From: Parapristionchus giblindavisi
Lineage: Eukaryota > Nematoda > Chromadorea > Rhabditida > Diplogasteridae
Direction: 5' to 3'
DNA: 64,000 nucleotides
Assembly: GCA_943737045.1 (NCBI GenBank)
Contig: CALSFV010000347.1
Location: 186,001 to 250,000 of the forward strand
This document shows, piece after piece, positions 35,001-45,816 of this stretch (the first letter of the stretch is position 1; each line of letters opens with the position of its first letter). The translations under genes and the position numbers were made by a program. The notes below the pieces were generated by a model. That model made no database searches. It was given only the letters and a program-made list of their open reading frames with translations, and had not been told where the DNA came from.

Positions 35001-36139
35001 GCAGGAGGACCTCGGGCAACCATTCGAGCCTGGAATGCTGGAGCTGCATTGGTCGTAGCAGCCACTACTGGAGGTGAGTGTGCTGCGGGAGCTGTACGAA
35101 GGGATCCGCGAGATGATCCATTAGAGCGACGCTCAGGAGCTTGGGCTGGAGCTTGATGAGTAGCAACGCTGGCTGGGGCTGGAGCTTGATGAGTAGCAAC
35201 GCTGGCTGGGGCAGGAGCTTGGACTGGAGCTTGATGAGTAGCAACCATTGCTTGGACTGGAGCTTGATGAGTAGCAACCCTTGCTTGGACTGGAGCTTGA
35301 TGAGTAGCAACCCTTGCTTGGACTGGAGCTTGATGAGTAGCAACCATTGCTTGGACTGGAGCTTGATGAGTAGCAACCATTGCTTGGGCTGGAGCTTGAT
35401 GAGTAGCAACCATTGCTTGGGCTGGAGCTTGATGAGTAGCAACCATTGCTTGGGCTGGAGCTTGATGAGTAGCAACCCTTGCAGGGGCAGGAGCTTGTGG
35501 ATCGGCAGCTTGCACTTGGATTGGAGCTGCAACCAGAACTTGTGGTGGTGGAACATGGACAGACGCCACCACAGACTCATTGCGAGGCCGCTGTACGGGT
35601 GGACCATCACCTGAAGAAAGGTGATGGATCGTTTGGAAAGATTAAAATGTTTATTCAAATATTTAATTATTGTAATTTTATGTTTAATAAAAAACATACC
35701 TTTCTCCGTGTTTGAGCCACGCTTGATGGGGGCACGGACACTGCAAAAGATAGAGTATTAGAGAAAGATCATTAAAAGAACAAAGCAAGCTATGAGAATG
35801 ATTTACATAATACGTTGTCATATCCTCATAATGTTAGAATCGACAACCCTAAATAAGGCTCCATTTCAGGATCGACCCATTATATAACGCTCTTTTTATG
35901 AGAAAGATCATAATTTAATCGGAAAGTAACTATTTTTCTTAATCGCCTCGCGATATAAAACAATCCTGTGAGGATGTCGAAAACGTATGATTTGTATAGG
36001 TAGACAGACTAGTCAATCAATATGATACTCACGGGGAATCGATAATCACTGTCTCATCTAGCTGCTCTGCCTCCTCTCGCTCCTTTCGTTCATTCCTCTT
36101 TGCGAGACGCTCCGCTCTACTCAGAGGCTTAGAGTTCAT
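32087..36139 (-). CDS. Pro/Ala-repeat protein with C-terminal RING-like domain
   Basis: Nine exons fit in phase on the minus strand: 36139-36033, 35740-35700, 35610-34582, 34160-34065, 33823-33776, 33082-32966, 32686-32584, 32433-32328, 32140-32087, giving 566 residues. The start MNSKPLSRAERLAKR lies two bases after a TTGCAG acceptor-like site, fitting trans-splicing. The N-terminus is basic and acidic (RNERKEREEAEQLDE). The large exon encodes ten copies of an 11-residue VATHQAP(A/V)QAM unit and then Ala/Pro-rich AAHAAPAVFRPAP repeats. A run of seven Pro follows later. Near the C-terminus Cys pairs are spaced CQLC, CAFC, CVGC, CPNC, with a Cys and Trp between (ECVLGW), as in RING fingers, though the usual His is not obvious. 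A ubiquitin-ligase role is plausible but unproven. Many frames of the big exon are open because of the repeat. Confidence 0.75.
33486..33775. repeat. 28-bp intronic minisatellite with TACCGTA
   Basis: The unit CTATTAATCGATATCCATCT plus ACCGTAAT is repeated about nine to ten times in the intron just before the exon at 33776 of the RING gene. Units alternate CCATCTACC and CCAACTACC, and some have AACCGATA for AATCGATA. This gives a 56-bp higher-order period in the right half. Confidence 0.85.
34301..34500. mobile_element. hAT-like MITE, CATAGGTCGAA family (200 bp)
   Basis: The ends are CATAGGTCGAA and TTCGACATATG (inverted with one difference). They are flanked by GTCTAGGG on the left (34293-34300) and GTCTAGGT on the right (34501-34508), an 8-bp duplication with one mismatch. 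Inside, CTGACCGCATTTTG-like words recur four times. It lies in an intron of the RING gene. A related element is at 37768-37876. Confidence 0.75.
35140..35480 (-). repeat. 33-bp coding tandem repeat in RING gene
   Basis: Ten VATHQAP-containing units, mostly 33 bp each, lie within the large exon. The spacing is a multiple of three, so the repeat preserves the frame. Units vary at a few codons only (A/V and M/R). Confidence 0.85.
35815..36000. mobile_element. Old copy of CATACATTTTC-family MITE
   Basis: ACGTTGTCATATCCTCAT at the left and GAGGATGTCGAAAACGTATG at the right are inverted. Internal GACCCATTATATAACGCTC matches the copy at 47391-47567. The flanks ATTTACAT and ATTTGTAT may be an eroded 8-bp duplication. 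It lies in the first intron of the RING gene. Confidence 0.6.
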
Positions 36140-37384
36140 ATCTGCAATCATAAACGATTATCACAACGGTTAAAAGAAAGGGAGGGTTGAAAAAAAGATG
36201 ACTTTCGTCACGTATGATTGTGCTATGACTGAATAATTGTCTCTATTTTGCAGATTCGAAGAAAAGAAAACGTACTTGCTGCAGCAAGAGGCATGGTATC
36301 GATCGATGCCTATCCTACCCACGTCTGAAAAGGATGAGCGAGATAAAATTACGAGCTGCAGGTAGTTGGCGTTCTTTCGTCTGGCCACAGAGCCAAGAAA
36401 GGAGGAGAAGACAAGGAAAACGAGCATAAAACAACGGATTTGTAACTATTCAACAACAAAATGTGCATTTCTTGCGTTATTTTTCTAACATCTTTCAGAT
36501 GTGGGGTTTTTGCGCGAATTCAAATTTTACAGAACTTCAACAAGTATTCAAATACAAACACCAACCAATAAATGTATTGTTAACGAGTTAAAATGAATAC
36601 TTCTACATATTTAATAACGAAAATGTAGAAAACAACACGTGTACACTAATCAAGTGAGAAAAGGGTAATCGCGGGAGTGATTGAATTTTATTATTTACCG
36701 CGCTCGGATCGCGAACTGAAAATTATGGTAAGCAATTGTGTCAAACTTTCACACCAACAAATTAGAACCATGCAATGAACGTTTATCCCTTTGTTCAATT
36801 TCATTTCTTTTCGTTTTGATTTGATTGATTATTGTTCATCTGATTATCGTAATAAATTCTAATTTGATCGTAAACATACCATGATTGGTTGTGACTCGCT
36901 CGCCTGTAGTAAGCCTTTTCCAATGCAAGGCGCGGCTATCTCCTTCATGGAGGTCATAATAATTGTATGGAGAGCGATAGGAAGGAAGAGTGGGCAAAAT
37001 TATGGTGAAGGCGAAGAGAAAAGGAGAGATAGAGGTAGAGATAGATAGAAAAGAATAGCGACCAGCTCACCCCCTCCTTAACTCTCCACTCTGTCCGTCG
37101 TGCTTCTCTCTTCATTCCTTTCTCTATCGCCCTTTCCCTCTTCGTTTCCCTCGCTCTATCGTCATTTTCTCGCTCAATGTCAATGTACTGGCGCGAATAT
37201 ATAAGAATCACTGTGGACAGTCGACTCTATCGCTCTTTCTCCTTCTCTCCCCTTTTTCGTTTCTTACTTTCTCGTACTCTCTAACTATCCTCCCCTCTTG
37301 ACTCTCCCCCTCTCTTCAAAGTTCGCACTACTTTCGCACATAATACCAATCAATAACCTCGTTTCATCAATCGATATTCAGGCC
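36140..37384. promoter_or_regulatory. Divergent promoter region, RING gene and DRAP1
   Basis: The two genes point away from each other with about 1.2 kb between their start codons, so both promoters must lie here or just inside. A pyrimidine-rich block (about 37060-37290) precedes DRAP1. ATATTCAG lies just before the DRAP1 ATG (GCCATG) and could accept a spliced leader. No single element can be pinned down. Confidence 0.4.
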
Positions 37385-40300
37385 ATGTCCTCGTTCGTGC
37401 CAATACCTGACCCGTACGCGGCTATTCAAGAGTCCATGCAACAGAGTGGACAGATGCAGAATGTCTACACGCAATTGATGCCACCTGGTGAGTAATTGGA
37501 ATTGGAAAGTATTAGCTACTTTAGAAACCCAATAAGTATGCTCATTGATCTATTATTCTCTCGCCTATCGCTCTCCCTGTCCCTCTTCCTCAACTCGCAC
37601 ACGAGGTATTATCGTTGAACTCGTTCCACTCTTATCTATCTCATTCAAAAGACACACAAATCGATTAGCTCTCATTACTCTCGATGACAAAAGTTCATCG
37701 CCTTACATGGACTAGACAATTAGATGGACTTCTTTCTATACACCTTGCAAGTGGCCATGCATGTTCAGCATAGGTCGAAAATAACGTTGCAAACTACGAA
37801 GCCTGACTGCGTTTTGTAAATTTTTAAAACCCCACCGCATTTTGCAAATCTGTAAACACAGCCATTCGACCTGTAGTGGCCGTGCATGTTCATCTCCCTG
37901 CACAGTACAGTAATAGATTCTACATGACAGCATGGGAGTAGGAGATAATATTTAAAAATATATATTTAAATAACTATTGATTACAGGAGGTATGATGGTG
38001 ACTCCTCCGTCGTTTCTTCCGTCGATGTCCTCCGATCATTCATCATCCTCACTCCCATCAACATCATCTCCATCAGTGGGTACTCCATCATCCCTTCCTT
38101 CTCCATCATCATTTGCTGGACCTTCAACGTCTACTGCTGGAGGTGGAGGAGGGACACTTAAGAGAAGGAGATTCAGTGGAGCCAAGATACAGCCGGTTTG
38201 TTGCCATTTAGTCATTTTATTTATCATAAAGATCTTTCAACAAATAAAATTAACGAATTAAATTGTCAATTAGTCATTCTTATTATTTATTTATCGTACA
38301 CCACAAGGGTGTTACATCAAGTACAAAGTGTTAGAGTGCAAGAGAATATGTGAAATATCTTTTGTTTATTGGTTTACAGTTGAAGACTCTTTTTATTGAT
38401 TTATTGATTATTTATTTGTCTCTACATACCATTCACGACGTGAAGAGATCTCAGTGTGTCTTTGATCTATCGAATGAAAGTTGTTCATTCTCATTTCTTC
38501 CTGATTATTATCTTATTACTACTGAGTTATTTGTAGACTCGTGTGAAGAAAGTGATGCAGTCGGATGAGGAGATTGGAAGAATGGTCAGTTAGTATTTTA
38601 TTTTATCATACATCCAAAAGATGTTACAAACATTAAAAATGACAAGTAAATTAATGGGGAATTATTTCTGTTCATACCTACTACTCTTTTCAAAAGTTGT
38701 TAAAAGTAGGAAAAAAACTCGTTTTACACACACTCTCGCCTGGTTTTCGTTTATTTTTCTCAGCTTTTGAACGTCACTTGATTAGGAATATTGATTGGAC
38801 CCCAATCTCTTAGAATAGTCTCTACAGCCGCTGGTACAGAAAGCCAGACAAATTATGATAAATGCGATTGGGTGTTGTAGTTTTATTCCCGTCACTTTCG
38901 TGTTTCATTCTACTCATTCATATCTGGAACGTTTCTATGAGTAATGCCAACTTATTTATATTTTCACAAGGCTATCAAGATATCTATCACACCCCCCTCC
39001 TTACTGTTTACTATTTATCTTCATGTAGTCGTCTATTTTCCCTGTAAATGATTTAACGGATGCCCATAATCTAAATTGTCATTCATTGTCGGTTATTCTC
39101 GTTTTCCGGTCATCCCGTGAGATCTTTCTATGAACAATAATACTACAAAGAAATTTTTAATTTATCGATCAACACCCTCATCATTGCTGTTTCAAACCAT
39201 TTATTCATCTTTCCATGAACAATGACTTTGCTCAAGGTCGTGTGAATCGTTCAAAGTTCAAATAATAATTTATTTATTTATTTATTTATCATACATCCAA
39301 TAAAGATGTGACAACATTTGAAACGAATAATAAATAAGTGAATAGGATTATCGGGAAAGTGGGTGGTAGGAATTGGGGAGGGAGAAGTGGGAGGGGAGTG
39401 CGGGTCTTCATATGTAGACTTAATAAGATCAAAGATCAACATGATCTAAGGTAGGTTGGCAAGACCTGGCGGGGGAGGAGTCCGCATTGATTCAATATAT
39501 ATCGGATTGAATCGAGTCTATTATGAAGAAGTGCACTAAAGTGGTGTGATGGTAATTCCTAATTTAGCAATAAGGTCAGGGCAGGAAATTAATTTAGCTT
39601 TAATGATTGGGGTGCTATGTAATAGTAACACAATGTAATCTGGTCAGGATACGGGCACACCTAACAGAAAAAGATGAACGGAGGTTTTCACGTCTAGTTA
39701 CAGGAATGTGAAATGCAAAACAAGATAATCGACCAAATGTAGGTTTAAAAACAAAGAAATGGCTAGATGGAAGATCTACTTCACAACGAAGAATCTTTAA
39801 AGCATAAATAATATCGATCACTGTTCTTCTATGATAAAGGGTAGGGAGGTTGAACAGAGCTAATCTATCAATATACTGTGGAGGGAATACACCTCTATGG
39901 AAACAACGATAAAATAGGAGACGAGTAAAAAGGTGTGACACTTTCTCTAATTTACGAACAAGGCCCTTAGATGAAGGGGACCATACGGGGGATGCATATT
40001 CAATAATGGGAAGGATATAACATTTAAAGGCGTGTATGTAAACACCGGGTCTAGTGCAAGAGATCGAACGAAAAAGTAGATAAACTAAAGATGTGGCTTT
40101 CTTTGTAATGATAGAGATATGTGAGGAAAAATTGAGAAGAGGGTCAAGAAAGACTCCTAGGTCACGGGTAGATAGAGATGAGGGTAGAGGATGAGAGTGG
40201 ATCAAGTATGGAAGAGAGGGGTTGTTTTTGCCTATATAAAGTACAGTGCATTTGTTTTGTGCAACTATCAACTGCCATTTTTGACAGTATTCTACTATAA

Positions 40301-41392
40301 GTGAAATACCCTGAGAAAGTTGAATATGAGAAGCTAATTTGAACCTGTACTTTTAATGTTTCATTCCATCTATATCTTCCCTATTAACATCTTCCACTCC
40401 AGGTTGCCTCAGTCCCCGTAGCGATCGGTCGTGCGATGGAGCACTTTGCTGAGAAGTTCCTTCTCGCATCGGCTGCAGCTGTGGCTAACTCGGGAACAAG
40501 AACGCTTGGACCGCAACATATGTACGATTGGTCTATTTATATTAATTAATTATTTATGACTAATTTAAATTAATTAGTTATATAGTAAAGGCTGAAATGC
40601 GTAAAAATAATGTTAATTTGTCAATCTCCACTTTTGTCACGTTATCCCGTAGGTATAACGTTGCCAGAGCCATAGGTGGGCGCGTAACAACGAATTCTTT
40701 TTGCACACAGCCTTGCCTTCCCTTGCGGAGCCTTGCGCATAGCTTTACCTCACAAAAATTGGAAAATTTCCACTCAAATATCCAAAAATTTGCCATGCGC
40801 ATAGCCTTGCCTTACAATTTCCAAGTTTGCGCACAGCCTTTCCTCCAGCGTGCCCACCAATGGCCAGAGCGAATAATAGTCTTTGTATGCCTCGATTGAT
40901 CTCTGAAATGTGTTAAATTTCATTAGGAAGTTGCGTATTGACTACTGGAAGTTGTGTTTCCGGTGCAAAACGGATGCAAAAGATAATATAGACAACATCT
41001 TTATGATGTATGATAAATAAATAAATATATAAATAAATAGACGCATGCAAATTTGTAAAGGGATTTAAAATGCTACATATTGATACTCAAAGGAGACATG
41101 TGTTTTCACTGAATCATTTATTTAATATTCTTGTATTAACCATAAGCTAAATTATCCGTGAAATGTATTATAGTTTATTTTGACAGCGATATCCAGTATT
41201 CCATGATTAATTAATTCCTAATGTTTAGTAATGAATTAGTTATTTAAATAATTAATTTAATTCAGGAAACTGGCAATGCTCGCCAATCCCCACTTTGCGT
41301 TCCTCGAGCCCATTCTTCGAGATGTTCCATTGCCTACACGAGCAGGAGAAGTGTATCAGCCACTACAACAGGTAATTATAATAATAATAATA

Positions 41393-41433
<41 letters not shown>

Positions 41434-44304
41434 GCAGGCGCTACCCCCTCAAATGCAGCAACAGCAGATGGGAATGCCGCAACAGATGCAGTATATGCAG
41501 CAGGTTGGTCGGATATTTTAGATAGAATGAAACAGCTGGAAATGTGTGCTATGTTCTACATACAGAATTCAATTTTTTAAATCTCATTACATAAAAATGT
41601 TTGAATATCACTTTAAAGGTCCTGTGAATCATAAATCCGTATTCTGAGAGATCCTGATTTTTTTTTGAAACGTACTCATTTATCAGAACTTGGTGTGCCT
41701 TGAATAACGTGTTGTACCTTTACCTTTACCCATTTATCGATTGGTGTATTGTAGATGGGATCATCATCATCTGTGATGGATGGAAGTCATTTGGGTATGA
41801 TGCAATCGATGGTTGGAGGAGGAGATGATATGAAGATGGAAGGAGGACAACCATCATCCTCCACTATGATGATGATGCAGCAACAGCAACAATATTAGTA
41901 AGAATATTATTTATTTGTTTATTAATTTATTTATCTATTTATTCTGTCCAAGGATATAATCATGGTTTTATGGTATATTGGTTGTGTTAGTAATCACAAA
42001 TCGAATTGAAGGAAATGTTTGTTTATCTTGGCTAGTTTAGGTTTCAAAGTACGCCCTATTCATATTTTGATATTAAGCCTGTTTCCATCGAGATTTGATC
42101 GATAAATGTGTTTTTTGTTAATTTTAAAATTAAATATTGTAATTTCAGTCAAAATCCGAGTGATCAACAGCAATACATGGATCCGATGTGTGCAATGGGA
42201 CAGATGTTAATGGGAGGAGGAGGAGGAACGATGAATAGTCAACGTATGTTTAATTATTGATTGGTCTCTTCTTTGTGGGCAAGACAGATAGATGGTTATT
42301 TATCAAAACGAAACATCTATCTTGTCCACTTCCCATTGGTTTCACAACGACGAACAATCTATATCTATATTATGACAGGTATTACGATGCTCTATTTGTT
42401 CTATCGTATCTTTAATATTAGAGGAGAATATGAAAATGAGAATTATGATGAATAAAGCATAAGACTAATTAAATGGAATAGTGATCCATAATATAAAATG
42501 AATAGATTCATTACATTGAATTGTTCTTTTTTCATTGACTTTCATCTCCTGCTTTATAGTATCTTAATCTAAAATCTATCTTAAATATCTGTATCTTATA
42601 GTAGTCCAATTGATAGAGTTGACCTATCTCCCGTTTTTCTTCAAAATGCGTTAAAAATTGTACTATGTATAATGAAATATAAGTAAAGAGATTATCGTCT
42701 CTCCCTATCTATATGTTGTATGCAAATGATATATTGATTGAGTACAATTCCATCCCTTATTCCTTACTATTTGATTTAGTTAACCACTAATGAGGTCCCA
42801 TTACAACTTGTTAAATGTATTATCTGATATGACGAGGATGAAACATGATTCTGGCTGGTGTGAATCCGATCATTAGAGACATTGAATCATTGCTTGCTTC
42901 ACACTTAATCAACAATTATCTTGTGGCATGTGTTACGCGATATGAGTGATCTTGTGACCATATTCTAGCTATGTATCGATGTATTAATTGCAATACTATT
43001 ATTACAGTAATAGTATTGCACTCAACAATAGTATTACTGTAGTATTATTGATTACAGAAGGACCTCCACCACCGGCTCCTGCTCCCCTTGTTGCTTCTCC
43101 TCTCAGCTCGCCCACATCTACAACTGCGCCAGCAGCACCAGGTATACGGTATTCCTCGATTCACTAGACTATAGGTAATCCCCCTAAACTACCGTATACG
43201 ACGAGTGATCGTTGCAGGACCTCGCACTGCTCGTCGTTCGAGCTCAGCCGTCTCGGCCAATGGAGAGGGAGAAGTGGCAGAGAAGAGGCCGAGAGGACGA
43301 CCAAGGAAGGTTAAGAAGGATAAGTGAGTCAGACATTATTGATTTATTGATTTTTGGACGATGGAACAATCATTTTCACTCTAAATATCTAAGTTGTAAG
43401 TTGTATCATCTTCGCAGTGATTCAAAAAAAAAACACTATAAATTCGTTTGAATATAGTCATGATAGAGCTCAGTAATAAGAACTATTTAGTTATTTATCA
43501 TACTTTATAAAGATGTTTCTAAAGAATTAGTGTGAAGTATCCATAAAGACGGAGCTTGCATTTTGATGTCATCATTGGCCTTCTTCGTCAATCAATTCTA
43601 TTATAGATGTGTGGAGGACAATCTCGTGGTAGACTCTACGATGTCTCAGAGTGGACTCATCGCTCCTCCCTCACCTACTGATATCAAAACGGTATGCTAT
43701 CAGTGTTTTAAGGTGTTAATTAACCGTGTTCATACATTGCAATACTGCCCATCGATGTGCATTGAAAAGTAGTGTGATTGAAGTAGGCGTGAAACTGGAA
43801 TCTAGAGGGTGCACTTTTGATCAGTTCAAAATCTCTGGGTTTTTACAAACAACAACACATTTGGACACTACTCTAGAGCACTGGACCAGTCCAAAAGTAT
43901 TGTATGAAAGTCTAGAATAAAAAGATCTTTCTTTCGTGTTTATTTTATTTTTCGCCCCTTTTTGGACTGGTCCGGTGTTCTATCGTAGTGGGGATCATCA
44001 TCATTTTAAAGTGTTAATTGATTGTATGGTTGGACTCTGCGAAGTATGTCGATGCATTGAAAAATAGTGTTATTGAAGTAGGCGTGAAAATGGAATCTAT
44101 AGGGTGGAAATTTTGATCCATTCAAAATTACTGTGGTTGTGCAATCAACACATTTGGAGGCTTGAGATTCAATATGAAAGTTTCAACTATCTATATTGTA
44201 AATCACTAATAAATCAATAATTTGATCTCCTCTAGGAATCGAATGAGGCTGATCGTATGCTGATGCCTCCACCGCCCATGCTACCCATGAGACCTCCACC
44301 CTAG
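37385..44304 (+). CDS. drap-1: DRAP1 / NC2 alpha, histone-fold corepressor
   Basis: Twelve exons fit in phase: 37385-37487, 37987-38195, 38537-38584, 40403-40521, 41266-41371, 41438-41503, 41755-41897, 42149-42243, 43058-43141, 43218-43323, 43607-43691, 44236-44304, giving 410 residues. The core (about residues 100-190) reads AKIQPTRVKKVMQSDEEIGR, then VPVAIGRAMEHFAEKFLL and a GPQHMKLAM helix, ending NPHFAFLEPILRDVPLP. This is the H2A-like histone fold of NC2 alpha, which pairs with Dr1 (NC2 beta) on TBP-bound promoters and blocks TFIIA/TFIIB. The N-terminus is Ser/Pro rich, and Gln/Met-rich runs follow the fold. KRPRGRPRK near residue 347 is an AT-hook-like motif. It is about twice the length of human DRAP1 because of these tails. 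Introns hold a LINE fragment and several MITEs. Confidence 0.9.
37768..37876. mobile_element. CATAGGTCGAA-type MITE in DRAP1 intron 1
   Basis: GCATAGGTCGAA at the left and TTCGACCTGTAG at the right are inverted ends. Inside, two CTGACTGCGTTTTG/CCCACCGCATTTTG words match those of the element at 34301-34500. Direct repeats of 16 bp, TGGCC(A/G)TGCATGTTCA, lie on both sides (37752-37767 and 37877-37892), longer than the 8 bp expected. Confidence 0.6.
39270..40360 (-). mobile_element. 5'-truncated LINE fragment in DRAP1 intron
   Basis: The minus-strand ORF at 39615-40271 (218 codons, open upstream to about 40345) resembles the region after the YADD motif of LINE reverse transcriptases: CQKWQLIVAQNKC, STRDLGVFLDPLLNFSSHI, ILPIIEYASPVWSP and LPTLYHRRTVIDIIYALKIL. 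The catalytic YADD part is lost. The 3' tail at 39270-39330 reads ATGATAAATAAATAAATAAA on the minus strand. It is inserted antisense to DRAP1 in the intron 38585-40402. Confidence 0.8.
40671..40862. mobile_element. hAT-like MITE, CATAGGTGGGC family, copy A (192 bp)
   Basis: The ends are CATAGGTGGGCGCG and CGTGCCCACCAATG, inverted with two differences, flanked by a perfect 8-bp duplication GCCAGAGC (40663-40670 and 40863-40870). Inside, GCGCATAGCCTTGCC-like words recur. It lies in a DRAP1 intron. Confidence 0.85.
41378..41433. repeat. (ATT)n microsatellite in a short DRAP1 intron
   Basis: ATAATAATAATAATT passes into about twelve ATT units, filling most of the 66-base intron between the exons ending at 41371 and starting at 41438. 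Confidence 0.9.
43866..43990. mobile_element. TIR element with 33-bp ends in DRAP1 last intron
   Basis: CACTACTCTAGAGCACTGGA and its continuation CCAGTCCAAAAG are mirrored at the right end (TTTTTGGACTGGTCCGGTG to GTAGTG), giving about 33 bp of inverted ends with few differences. The middle is AT rich. It lies between two diverged direct copies (about 43705-43865 and 44005-44160) sharing TGAAGTAGGCGTGAAA. No target duplication was recognised. Confidence 0.7.
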
Positions 44305-45816
44305 TTGTTTATTCATTTTATTATTATTATTATCATTATTATTATTATTATCTTTTACTTTATTAATAATTAGTTTACTTCTTTGTTGTTTCGTTCCTTT
44401 GTCTCTCTATCGAAGAAATAGTCTCCATATTTAATTCATTCAAATCTAGGTAATAATATTATTATTATTAGTAATCCTCTATCCTTATTGTGCTTTGTTG
44501 TACCCGATCAATCAATCGATAATCAAGCAACCCTACAGTATTATCAATCAACCTCCCTCATCAGAAATCTCCTCTATATTATTGATGTGCTCTAATAATC
44601 GTTTAACTTTGTTATTACTTATATACGTTATCGTATATTTATCTCAATTATGCTTATTATTATTGCTTAACCTCGGATGCTTTATTTGTTTTCTATGCTC
44701 GCCCCGTATTTATCGATCGATCCCTGTACGAATTCTTGTTCACTTCGCGATAGCTAATCCACGCTACCGTATACCAATTTGCTTCTTTGTGCTGTAGATC
44801 GATATCTTGTTTAGTATCCTCCGCTTCTCCTGCCGCAAGACTTCACTTTACGATAGTGTTCCCCTATCATACCGTATACCTGGTTGTTACTCTCCCCTAT
44901 CTCTATCTATCTCAATGCCCTATCGCATCCTTTCACTGTTGTGGTCATCTCTCGTATGTTGTCCAATCAACTATCGATTCTTAATCAATAATAATCAATC
45001 AATAGTTCAATCATACAAATATGACGTATAAAACAATTGGATAATGACAGTAACCTCATACGCTATCTATCTCATCTAATTGATTTAGATGACTGATGAA
45101 TGGTTACATCGATCAAATAAACAATAACAAAAACATGGCAAATCATGGAATTTCAACTTTATATGTGTGCGCTGAGGTACTGCAGTTACTACACTTAGTC
45201 CACTTCATACGTATTGATATTTAGTGGCCGTTTAGTAACCCATTTGATGTGATGCGATTACTCGATAGTGCATGATATTGATCTATTTATACTCGCGGAA
45301 ACTGAGCACAGAGGGAGAGGGAGAAGAGGAAGGGATTGGGATAGGCAGAGATGTAGAGATATATATCAATGTATATACTATGTACAAGATGAAATCAGGG
45401 ACGAGGAACCTGGAGGACAATAAACTTGCTTCTGTTGAGAATGGACCGCGTTACGGAAGGCATACTGTATATTGAGCAATACTAGGTATACTGTAGGTTT
45501 TCTAGGGAAAGGGAACAAATGCAACAAATCAGAAACACATTCGAGACGGGGGAACAAATACAGTAGTAAAAATGACGAAAATGGGCGGGGCTAGACGAGC
45601 TAACAAGACAGAAATGGGGACACTAACAGAACGATCAAGACACCAATGGGAGAGAGACGAGAGGGAGGAGTTTCTTATTAGTATTTGTTGAATAATACAA
45701 ATATAATACATAATAACTAGCCGACGATATATCATAGAGGTAGTAAATACCAGTAACAAAAACAAAAGAGGGTAATGGGCGATCAAGCGCAGTTACAGAG
45801 CCGAGCTACAGTAACC
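44305..45816. other. Spacer between converging DRAP1 and AGPAT genes
   Basis: It begins with (ATT)n-rich 3' UTR of DRAP1. Short plus-strand frames at 44495-45031 look accidental: hydrophobic, overlapping in several frames and lacking homology I recognise. The minus-strand frame at 45529-45786 likewise gives no support for a gene. Confidence 0.4.

Noticed and set aside
34789..35715. Plus- and minus-strand ORFs overlapping the large RING exon
   Set aside because: They are frame shadows of a 33-bp repeat and Ala/Pro-rich codons. Only one frame joins neighbouring exons in phase.
41276..41521. Ile-rich ORF across the (ATT)n run
   Set aside because: It bridges two DRAP1 exons through an intron of ATT repeats. 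The splice sites on both sides are good.
44495..45031. Hydrophobic plus-strand ORFs after DRAP1
   Set aside because: Several overlapping frames are open in a low-complexity pyrimidine-rich stretch; there are no splice partners or recognised domains.
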